From contig JBOHNL010000014.1 in NCBI GenBank assembly GCA_050730655.1, positions 434,001 through 498,000 of the forward strand: 64,000 nt of DNA, in the 5' to 3' direction. The notes beneath the pieces were generated by a model that saw only the letters and a program-made list of their open reading frames with translations, did not search any database and was not told the DNA's origin. Below are positions 42,974 to 49,946 of the stretch, piece after piece (positions within the stretch are counted from its first letter, which is position 1; each line of letters begins with the position of its first letter). Position numbers and translations under genes: made by a program. Source of the DNA: JAFEBO01 sp050730655 (GTDB taxonomy: Bacteria; Planctomycetota; Phycisphaerae; Phycisphaerales; UBA1924).

Positions 42974-44740
42974 TTACGGACACGTGAGCACGTCGTACGC
43001 TGTCGCGAATATCGAGAAATCCGTGTCGTCGACGAAGCCGTCGAAATTGAGATCGGCCGGGCACAGCGCGGGCATGGCAGGATCGGAGCATTCGAGCAGG
43101 TTGTACGCGTTTGCGAAGATCACAAAGTCTTGGTCATCCACCTGCTGATCGCAGGTCAGGTCGGCCCAGCAGAGTGTGATCTGTGCACTCAGACTGGTTG
43201 CGCTGCCGCAGGAGTTGGAGACGATGCAGCGGAACTCGGCGAAGGGAAGGCCCGGGTCGATCTGCTCGTAGAACTTGACGGTGAGACCCGGACCCGATGT
43301 GTTGAGAGCCGTGAAGGTGCGCGTGCCGCCGGTGTTGATGCCGCTTGCGACGGGAATCCATGCCGGGACGGCGGCGCCGGCCTTCCACTGCCACTGGTAT
43401 CCGAAGGGACCAGTTCCCGCGGCGGTCAGCGACAACACTGTGTCACTCACGGTGCAGGTTGTCAGAGATTGCGGCTGCTGGATGATGTTGATCGGGATGC
43501 TCGAACCAAAGACAAACGAGGCGCCCTGTCCCGCGTTGTTTCCGACTGTGCGCTGAGGCGAGCCTCCGACGGAAACGCTCCCGGCGAGCGCGACCGATGC
43601 GCCGAACGCGTCGCCCGCCTGCCCGCTGTTCTCAAGCAGTTTGGATTGCTGAGACCAGGTCGTGCCTGTGCGAAGGAACACATACGCGGAACCCTGTCCG
43701 GCGACTCCGGCGATGGTCTGATTGGGCGAGCCGAGAATCGCGGTCTCGCCGGAGAGCACGCAGCTTGCCCCCAGGTAGTCAAACGCGCCGCCGTCGGACG
43801 CGGACAGCCTTGCCTGCTGCGTCCACACCGTGCCGCTGCGCGTGAAGACATAGCCCGCGCCCTGAAAATCGTTTCCGCCCACGCTGCGGTATTGCGCGCC
43901 GATCAGAACCGAAGTGCCCGAGAGCGAAATGTTCGAGCCGAAAGAATCGCCCGACGCTCCGTCAGAAGAGACGAGCTTTGCCTGTTGAGTCCAGGTGACT
44001 CCGGAACGTGTGAAGACGTACGCGGCGCCTTGCGAGAGATTGCCTGAAACGGTCTTGCTGCTCGCGCCGATCACGACCGAGTCGAGGCCCGCGCTGACGG
44101 AAAATCCGAAGAAGTCATTCGCCGCGGCATCGGACGCGACAAGCTTGGCCTGCTGCGTCCAGACAGCGCCGGTCCGCGTGAAGACGTATGCAACGCCCTG
44201 GTTGAAATTGGCGTTGACGGTCTTGGCGTATGCGCCAACCACAACGGTGTCGCCGAAGATCGTGACGGAGCACCCGAACGAATCGCCGGCGGCGCCGTCG
44301 CTCGCGAGCAACTTTGCCTGCTGCGACCAGACCGAATTCGTGCGCGTGTAGATGTAGGCGGCCCCCTGAAAGGTGTTCAGGCCGGACGACTTTCCGGGCG
44401 CGCCGAGGACGATCGTGTCACCCGAGATCGAGGCGCACGAACCGAGTGTGTCACTCGGCGCGCCGTCTGACGAGTTCAACGTACCTTCGATCATCCACGC
44501 GGAGCCGACGAATCGAAAAACGGAGGCCTGTCCCTGAAAGGCGTTCACGCCGACCTTGCGATTGGGCGCACCAAAAACGATCGTGTCGGTCGTGGCGGCG
44601 GCCGCGGCACCAAACGAGTCGTTGGCCGTGCCGGTCGGCGATGCGAGTTGAACGGGGGCGCAGCTTTGAGCCGGGGCATAGGACATCCATGCCGCCACCA
44701 GCGCGATACCAATCGCTTCCCACGCGTTGCGGCCCGACAT
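42974..44740 (-). CDS. Secreted seven-bladed FG-GAP propeller protein with dockerin-like tail
   Basis: 588 residues from the ATG at 44740 (MSGRNAWEAIGIALVAAWMSYAPAQS, a signal peptide); an upstream TTG-type start is not needed. Seven repeats of about 55 residues follow, each with DGxxxDxFGxxVxxxGDTxxxGAxxK, FQGxAYVFTRTGxxWTQQAKL: FG-GAP units that build a seven-bladed beta-propeller. After that comes an Ig-like Cys-bearing region (WQWKAGAAVPAWIPVASG), then two DLNFDGFVDDTDF-like loops and LTCP at the end, as in the protein at 28342. The role is probably cell-surface adhesion or binding. Confidence 0.8.
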   Translation of the reverse strand: MSGRNAWEAIGIALVAAWMSYAPAQSCAPVQLASPTGTANDSFGAAAAATTDTIVFGAPNRKVGVNAFQGQASVFRFVGSAWMIEGTLNSSDGAPSDTLGSCASISGDTIVLGAPGKSSGLNTFQGAAYIYTRTNSVWSQQAKLLASDGAAGDSFGCSVTIFGDTVVVGAYAKTVNANFNQGVAYVFTRTGAVWTQQAKLVASDAAANDFFGFSVSAGLDSVVIGASSKTVSGNLSQGAAYVFTRSGVTWTQQAKLVSSDGASGDSFGSNISLSGTSVLIGAQYRSVGGNDFQGAGYVFTRSGTVWTQQARLSASDGGAFDYLGASCVLSGETAILGSPNQTIAGVAGQGSAYVFLRTGTTWSQQSKLLENSGQAGDAFGASVALAGSVSVGGSPQRTVGNNAGQGASFVFGSSIPINIIQQPQSLTTCTVSDTVLSLTAAGTGPFGYQWQWKAGAAVPAWIPVASGINTGGTRTFTALNTSGPGLTVKFYEQIDPGLPFAEFRCIVSNSCGSATSLSAQITLCWADLTCDQQVDDQDFVIFANAYNLLECSDPAMPALCPADLNFDGFVDDTDFSIFATAYDVLTCP

Positions 44741-44885
44741 CTCCCGCTCTCCGTCCCGAAATTGGCGCCGAGAGCCGACCACGAATCGAATCCGGCGCAC
44801 GCACAATAGACGGCACCAGTCTAAAGGATTCGGGGCGGGCCGATCAAGGGGAATTCGCCGGAGGCGGCTCCCCCTGTCTGAGGGC

Positions 44886-45737
44886 TTAATTGTCCTCGGT
44901 CGCCTTGTTTCCCGTGGCTTCTTTGCTGTACGGATCGGGCGGGAGCGACTCGCTGGAAACGACGATTTCCACGCGCTGGTTGGTGCGATCGCTTTCGCGC
45001 GACCAGGTGTTGGGCACGAGGCGGTCGCTGTCGCCGTAGCAGCGGAGAATGAGCTGGTCGGCAGGGATGCCCTGTTCGACCAAGGCGTTGAAGACCGCCA
45101 TGTCGCGATCGTAACTCAGCTTCATCGCCTTTTGCATGTTGCGCATCGCTTCGGGCGGGCTGCAATGGCCACGCAGTTCGATGTAGTAGCGCTGACCCCG
45201 GAGCTTTTTCGCGGTGTCGTTGATCGTTTCCTTCGCGCTCGTCGAAAGCGCTACCGAATTGTCGTCGAACGGAATCAGAGCGCCGAGGCTGCTGAAATTT
45301 GTCTGTCGCAGTGTCTGCTGACTCTTATGACGTCCCGCGACTCCCGCGGCATCGCCCTCGCCCCGCAGTTCGCGCAAGCGTTCAACAAACTGCTGCTCGT
45401 TCGCCTTGGTCGAGTTGATGTTGATCGGGTTGCCGAAACCTTCGCGCATGCCGATCACAAAGTCGAGCATCGCCTGGGACGGCTTGCCCGGATCGTTCGA
45501 CGGATCGCCGCTCGACGACGCTTCGCCCTTGGGCCCCATGTTCATGGCGAGCAGAATCACGAAGAAGCCCATCATCAGCGCGACGTTGTCAGCGAATGAA
45601 ATGAGCCATTCGGGTGCACCTTCGTGAGCTTCTTCGTGGCCTCCACTCCCGTGCGCGCCGCCTCCGTGCCCACCGCCACCGTGAGAGCCTCCGCCCTCGT
45701 GGCCTTCCTCGTGTTTTTCCTTGTGGACGTCGGCCAT
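44886..45737 (-). CDS. motB: Flagellar motor protein MotB
   Basis: 283 residues. The N-terminal 35 residues are His/Gly/Glu-rich (KEKHEEGHEGGG and repeats), unusual for MotB. Next is APEWLISFADNVALMMGFFVILLAMN, the single helix with the essential proton-accepting Asp. A linker leads to an OmpA/MotB peptidoglycan-binding domain: ALIPFDDNSVALS, RYYIELRGHCSPPEAMRNMQKAMKLSYDRDMAVFNALVEQGIPADQLILRCYGDSDRLV, QRVEIVVSSESLP. It anchors stators to the wall. motA ends at 45757, 20 bases upstream of motB, on the same strand. Confidence 0.93.
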   Translation of the reverse strand: MADVHKEKHEEGHEGGGSHGGGGHGGGAHGSGGHEEAHEGAPEWLISFADNVALMMGFFVILLAMNMGPKGEASSSGDPSNDPGKPSQAMLDFVIGMREGFGNPININSTKANEQQFVERLRELRGEGDAAGVAGRHKSQQTLRQTNFSSLGALIPFDDNSVALSTSAKETINDTAKKLRGQRYYIELRGHCSPPEAMRNMQKAMKLSYDRDMAVFNALVEQGIPADQLILRCYGDSDRLVPNTWSRESDRTNQRVEIVVSSESLPPDPYSKEATGNKATEDN

Positions 45738-45756
45738 TTCGTGGGCTCACACTCGA

Positions 45757-46539
45757 TCATGCCGCGACGCGGAACGGATCGCGACGCACGGAGGGGATAA
45801 AGGCGAGCATCTTGTCGAGCGTGACACGCGGGTTGTCGCCGGCCTGAACGCTGAGGATTGCCTGCACCATCATTTCGCGGTTGAGGATCTCTTCGCCCGA
45901 CTTGATGCCGAGCTTGTCGCCGATGGGGCCTGCGATTGCATTGGCAAGAATGGCGCCGTACATGGTGGCGACGACGGCGATGGCGAGCGCGTGGCCCAGG
46001 GCGCCGATGTCGGCGCTCGCGAGCTGACCGAACATGCCGACCTGGCCGACCAGCGTGCCGACCAGACCATACCCGGGGCCATACGTCTTGATGAGATCGA
46101 AGAACTTCTTGCCAGCCTTGTGCCGATCGGTCATCGCCAGCAATTCCATCCGGAGCGTGGCCTCGATGCTCGCCGGCTCGACGCCGTCGATCGCCATTTT
46201 GAGGCCGGCCGCAAGGAAAGGGTCTTTGATCTTGGCAATTTCAGGTTCAAGGGCGAGAATGCCGTCGCGGCGAGCCTTGTCCGAGAGCGACTGCACGGTT
46301 TGGATCACTTCGTTCGCGCTCATGCCTTTCTCGAACATGAAAGTCTTGATGTAACCGGGCACCTGCATGAGCTTGCGCATGGGCATCGAGATAAAGACGA
46401 CCGAGACCGAGCCGAAGCCGACCATCAGCACGCCTTCCATCGAGAAGAACATCATCAGGTTGCCGTGCGACACCTCGACGAAGACGTAGCCGAGGGCGGC
46501 GGCCCCGATGATGATTCCGATGATGGAGGCTTTGTCCAT
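45757..46539 (-). CDS. motA: Flagellar motor protein MotA
   Basis: 260 residues from the ATG at 46539 (MDKASIIGIIIGAAAL). Four membrane segments match MotA: near residues 4-22, 30-50 (GVLMVGFGSVSVVFISMPMRKL), 150-168 (GPGYGLVGTLVGQVGMFGQL) and 180-200 (AIAVVATMYGAILANAI). The cytoplasmic loop has KARRDGILALEPEI, KMAIDGVEPASIEATLRMELLAM. It forms the proton channel with MotB. Its 3' end is 20 bases from motB. Confidence 0.94.
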   Translation of the reverse strand: MDKASIIGIIIGAAALGYVFVEVSHGNLMMFFSMEGVLMVGFGSVSVVFISMPMRKLMQVPGYIKTFMFEKGMSANEVIQTVQSLSDKARRDGILALEPEIAKIKDPFLAAGLKMAIDGVEPASIEATLRMELLAMTDRHKAGKKFFDLIKTYGPGYGLVGTLVGQVGMFGQLASADIGALGHALAIAVVATMYGAILANAIAGPIGDKLGIKSGEEILNREMMVQAILSVQAGDNPRVTLDKMLAFIPSVRRDPFRVAA

Positions 46540-46856
46540 GGAGCGTGCGCCTCTGACGAAAGTACCGACTTCACCGGCACGCACGCAAAGCGCGAACGCA
46601 CCGGACCCCCACTCGATCGGCCGGGAAGTGGGGAGGTCTGAGGGCGGGTGTGGATGGAGTGCAACGAGTAGAGCGGCGGACGCCGGTCGCGCGGGATGTG
46701 ACGGTCGTGCACGGGGGCCGGAGGGGGAGTCGCGCGATTATCGGGCGGGAGAGTTTGGCAAGCAGGGCGTGATCCGCTGCAACGGTGCCCGTCGCTTCGC
46801 TTGGGCTCGTACGGCCAGTCGTGGGTCGATTCGAGGGGCGGGGTATGGACGCGCCG
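46540..46856. other. Intergenic region upstream of motA
   Basis: 317 bases without a gene. It contains repeat copy F at 46799-46818 and is otherwise plain high-GC DNA. Promoters for motA should lie here; no match to a sigma28-type box was clear. Confidence 0.4.
46799..46818 (+). repeat. Dispersed 20-base repeat, copy F
   Basis: GCTTGGGCTCGTACGGCCAG on the plus strand, preceded by GCTGCAACGGTGCCC. It lies in the gap between motA and the asparaginase-like gene. Confidence 0.8.
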
Positions 46857-47378
46857 CTACGGCTTGACAAATGTGCCGTGATCGCGGTCTTTCCGGACGC
46901 CGGGGAAGGCCAAAGCGCGGCCGTGGGCCACGCAGTAAACGCCAGGCGGGAGGATGCTCGCCGCGAAGACCGCTTCATTGAGATTCTGCAGCGCGTCGGA
47001 TCGTTTCATTTCGTACGGGCGCATGGCGCCGGTCAGGACGATCGGAACGCGAGGCGTGGAGATTTCGCGGTAGATGCGGTCACCCGTGAGCGCGAGCGTG
47101 TCGGTGCCGTGGAGGATGACGATCCCGGTCGCTTGTGTTGCAAGGTCTGATGAGCCGCCGGTTGCGCGAACCGCCTGGACGATTGCGGCACGATCTTCGT
47201 CCGTCATGTCGAGGCTGTCTTTACTCAGCAGTTCGATCGTGCTGATGGTGGTATCCACAAGTCGAAGGCGCGAGAGCATGCGACGCACGATCGAGCGGCG
47301 ATTGGCGAGGCCGCCGCTCGCTTCGTCGTAGGTTTTCTCGATCGTGCCGCCGGTCGTGATGAGGGTGAGGTGGGGCAT
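46857..47378 (-). CDS. One-domain asparaginase family protein
   Basis: 173 residues from the ATG at 47378 (MPHLTLITTGGTIEKTY). Asparaginase motifs are intact: TGGTIEK with the nucleophilic Thr, then GIVILHGTDTLALT with the second Thr-Asp pair, and IVLTGAMRPYEMKRSDALQNL. Usual bacterial asparaginases have about 330 residues with two domains; here only the N-terminal catalytic domain exists. Such short members are a recognised uncharacterised subgroup; activity is not proven. The start overlaps nothing, and the gene stands alone. Confidence 0.8.
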   Translation of the reverse strand: MPHLTLITTGGTIEKTYDEASGGLANRRSIVRRMLSRLRLVDTTISTIELLSKDSLDMTDEDRAAIVQAVRATGGSSDLATQATGIVILHGTDTLALTGDRIYREISTPRVPIVLTGAMRPYEMKRSDALQNLNEAVFAASILPPGVYCVAHGRALAFPGVRKDRDHGTFVKP

Positions 47379-47387
47379 GAGGAAAAT

Positions 47388-47420
47388 GTTCAAAGGGCCA
47401 AAGCGCCAAAGGGCCAAATG
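47388..47420. repeat. CAAAGGGC-type repeat block
   Basis: TTCAAAGGGCCAAAGCGCCAAAGGGCCAAATGG: three copies of a nine-base unit. It adjoins the heptamer array at 47421. Confidence 0.6.
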
Positions 47421-47482
47421 GATTTCAGATTTCGGATTTCGGAATGCGGAATGCGGAATGCGGAATGCGGAATGCGGAATGG
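47421..47482. repeat. Heptamer tandem array in two phases
   Basis: GATTTCA/GATTTCG repeats run from 47421 to 47440, then six copies of GGAATGC (last one GGAATGG) from 47441 to 47482, keeping a period of seven. It sits between the asparaginase gene and the rplU terminator. Confidence 0.85.
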
Positions 47483-47512
47483 CGCCAAGATTGTTCGGGG
47501 TCCAAACGCATG

Positions 47513-47544
47513 AAAAAAGGGCACGGCCTTGGCCGCGCCCTTTT
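47513..47544 (-). terminator. Rho-independent terminator for rplU
   Basis: AAAAAAGGGCACGGCC (47513-47528), two-base loop, then GGCCGCGCCCTTTT (47531-47544): a stem of nine pairs with one mismatch, flanked by A and T runs. It lies 26 bases after the rplU stop. Confidence 0.85.
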
Positions 47545-47569
47545 GGGATTACTTCAGTTGAGCAGCGGC

Positions 47570-47896
47570 TCAGCCGTTGATCGAGGTGATCTTGATCTTG
47601 GTGTACTTCTGACGGTGGCCGGTCTTCTTGCGCCAGGTCTTCTTCTCGCGGAAGTGGTGGATGTAGATCTTTTCGCCGGCGACGATCGGGTCGACGACTT
47701 CGGCCTTGACCGAAGCGCCAGCGACGTACGGCTGACCGATCTTGGCGTCGCCGCCTTCTTTGCCAACGACAAGGACCTTGTCGAAGGTGATGCTGGAACC
47801 GACCTTGGCGTTGCCCTGCTCGGTCAGATCAACGAGGATCTCCTCGCCCTGGATGACTTTGCGCTGGCCGCCGAATTCTTCGATGATCGCGTACAT
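47570..47896 (-). CDS. rplU: Ribosomal protein L21
   Basis: 108 residues from the ATG at 47896 (MYAIIEEFGGQRKVIQGEEI); an earlier ATG at 47908 adds MEFG. L21 signatures are clear: the N-terminal YAIIE...GGQ start, KVLVVGKEGGDAKIGQPYVAGASVKAEVV, and the C-terminal HFREKKTWRKKTGHRQKYTKIKITSI. It binds 23S rRNA in the 50S subunit. In most bacteria rpmA (L27) follows directly; here a terminator follows and no rpmA is in view. This is notable only as a gene-order change. Confidence 0.95.
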   Translation of the reverse strand: MYAIIEEFGGQRKVIQGEEILVDLTEQGNAKVGSSITFDKVLVVGKEGGDAKIGQPYVAGASVKAEVVDPIVAGEKIYIHHFREKKTWRKKTGHRQKYTKIKITSING

Positions 47897-48025
47897 GCCG
47901 AACTCCAAAACCCCCTGTCAATACCCTGGGATGGGGGTTGAGATACTAGGCGGGCACCTTCGTTTTTGCGAGCCGCCAAACGTCAAGTCGTGGCCCCGAA
48001 TGGCCTTGGGAATCGCCGAGGAGCC

Positions 48026-48949
48026 TCATATTGCCACCGTGAGGGGCTGCGGCGGTGCCGCCGGCTCGATGTGGATCAGGACGTCCCGGACGTTGGGAAG
48101 TCCGGCCCGGACGGCGTCCTTGACGGCGTGGGCGACGGTGTGTGAATCTCGAACCGACATCTGCCCGTCCATCCAGACGTGCATGTCGATCCAGTAGAGG
48201 ACGCCGCTCTTACGGGCGAACGCTTTTTGGACGAGAATCACGCCGCGGACTTTGGATGCGATCTGGCGGGCTTCCTCGGCGACGGTGTCGGATTGCTGAT
48301 CGAGGAGCTCGCGGAGGGGCGGGATCATGATCCGGATAGCGTTGGCGACGATGATGACTGACGCGAAGAGTGCGGCAAAGTCGTCCGCCGGTGCCCAGGC
48401 GTCGGTACCGGTTTTCCACCGTCCGAAAAGCGCGATGCTGATTCCGATGAAGGCGGCGACTGAGGTAATCGCGTCAGCACGATGATGAAACGCCTCGGTC
48501 GCGATGGCTGTTGAGCCTTCGGCCCGTGCGCGGCGGACGCCGACGCGATAGAACGTTTCTTTTGTGATCACGACAAGAACCAGGATCGCGAGCGTCCACC
48601 ATGCGGGCGTGTGGTGGGGGGTGATGATTTCACGGATCGCTTCGACGGCGATTCCGATGCCGGCGAGGAAGACCAGAAAGGACACTGCGAGTGCCGCGAG
48701 GGGTTCGGCCTTGCCGTAGCCATAGGGATGTTGATCGCTGGCGGGCCGGGCCGAGATAAACAGCCCGCCCCAGATGAAACCCGAGCCGACGATGTCGGCG
48801 AGCGACTCGATGGCATCGGCGACGAGGGCGTAGCTGTGGCCCGCGATACCGGCCACCAGCTTCAGAACCGCCAGCAGCATGTTGGTGACGAGGCCCGCAA
48901 GCGCGTAGCGACGTGACGAGATGTTCTTGGACGCGGGGCCCCGTTCCAT
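48026..48949 (-). CDS. Cation diffusion facilitator family transporter
   Basis: 307 residues from the ATG at 48949; ATG 48973 is the alternative but it sits inside a perfect palindrome. Six membrane segments; the metal-site motifs are SYALVADAIESLADIVGSG (TM2) and ATEAFHHRADAITSVAAF (TM5, HxxxD). The C-terminal cytoplasmic domain has SKVRGVILVQKAFARKSGVLYWIDMHVWMD, DSHTVAHAVKDAV, the dimerisation fold. It exports zinc, iron or similar divalent cations by proton antiport. Confidence 0.9.
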   Translation of the reverse strand: MERGPASKNISSRRYALAGLVTNMLLAVLKLVAGIAGHSYALVADAIESLADIVGSGFIWGGLFISARPASDQHPYGYGKAEPLAALAVSFLVFLAGIGIAVEAIREIITPHHTPAWWTLAILVLVVITKETFYRVGVRRARAEGSTAIATEAFHHRADAITSVAAFIGISIALFGRWKTGTDAWAPADDFAALFASVIIVANAIRIMIPPLRELLDQQSDTVAEEARQIASKVRGVILVQKAFARKSGVLYWIDMHVWMDGQMSVRDSHTVAHAVKDAVRAGLPNVRDVLIHIEPAAPPQPLTVAI

Positions 48950-48966
48950 GCGGGGCGATCGTATCG

Positions 48967-48980
48967 GACGCATATGCGTC
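48967..48980. promoter_or_regulatory. Perfect 14-base palindrome before the CDF gene
   Basis: GACGCATATGCGTC is a perfect palindrome located 18 bases upstream of the CDF start codon chosen here. It could be an operator for a dimeric regulator; no regulator gene is adjacent. Confidence 0.35.
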
Positions 48981-49144
48981 GCGAGCGGAACAACTTGCAC
49001 AGGCGCTCTAGACCGAGATTCGGTCGCGATTGGGTTGTGCGATTGCTGGTTCTGGTGCGCCCCGAATTGGACGGTTTGTGAAGCACTCGGATTGTTTCCC
49101 GAGTTGCATCGATCAAGAAGAGAGCATTTGGGGAGCGCGGGCTT

Positions 49145-49891
49145 ATGAAGACGATCCGGAACATTGTTGCGGGAGCGGGCTTTGTCGCTGTCGGCGCCGT
49201 CGCGCAGGCCGGCTTCTTCGCCGACTTTGAGGCGTATTCACCCGGCCAGCGCCTGCAGGGCGTTGATGGCTGGAAGGGCTGGGACAACGTCTCGAGCGTC
49301 GCGGGCCTCGCGAGCAGCTCTGTCGCGTTTGATAGCGACCGCTCGCTGATGGTTTCGGGCATTGCGCAGTCGTCGACCGACGCCGTGCACCAGTTCTCAG
49401 GCGCTACCTCGGGCTCGTGGTCTGTCTCGGCCATGCAGTATCTGGGAAGCGGCCAGGGCGGTTCAACCTACTTCATCCTGATGAATCGGTACGCCGATGG
49501 TGGCAACTACGACTCTGCGATGTGGAGCACGGAATTGCGCTTCGATCTGGGCGCGGGCCGTGTGTACGACGATTTCCGTGGCGGCTCGGTCGCCATCGCG
49601 ACCGACGAATGGGCGGCGATCCGAGTGGACATCAATCTGACGGCCAACACGGTCAAGTCGTACTACAACGACATTTTGATCAGCGATGGCTCATGGACGC
49701 GAGGCGGCTCGTCGTCCAACGCCCTCGCGGCGATCGACTTGTACACCGGCGAACACAACGTCGCCTACTACGACGACGTGTCGGTGAGCAACGGAAGCGA
49801 TTTCAATGCGACACGAATTCCGGCACAGGGCGCACTCGCCACGATGGCCGTCGCCGGCCTTGTGATGATGCCTCGCCGTCGCCGCAAGTAA
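49145..49891 (+). CDS. Exported PEP-CTERM-like protein
   Basis: 248 residues. Signal peptide MKTIRNIVAGAGFVAVGAVAQA, then a beta-sandwich of the concanavalin/LamG type: FFADFEAYSPGQRLQGVDGWKGWDN, ATDEWAAIRVDINLTANTVKSYYNDILISDG, YYDDVSVSNG. The end is IPAQGALATMAVAGLVMMPRRRRK, a sorting tail with a Arg/Lys cluster. Probably a surface protein binding glycans; binding partner unknown. Confidence 0.78.
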   Translation: MKTIRNIVAGAGFVAVGAVAQAGFFADFEAYSPGQRLQGVDGWKGWDNVSSVAGLASSSVAFDSDRSLMVSGIAQSSTDAVHQFSGATSGSWSVSAMQYLGSGQGGSTYFILMNRYADGGNYDSAMWSTELRFDLGAGRVYDDFRGGSVAIATDEWAAIRVDINLTANTVKSYYNDILISDGSWTRGGSSSNALAAIDLYTGEHNVAYYDDVSVSNGSDFNATRIPAQGALATMAVAGLVMMPRRRRK

Positions 49892-49946
49892 CAGTCACGC
49901 GATTCTTCCGATGTGCAGCGGCGGGCCATGGCTCGCCGTTGTGCTT

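Noticed and set aside
47421..47482. Tandem array considered as a CRISPR
   Set aside because: Units are seven bases with no spacers and no cas genes nearby; it is a simple tandem repeat.
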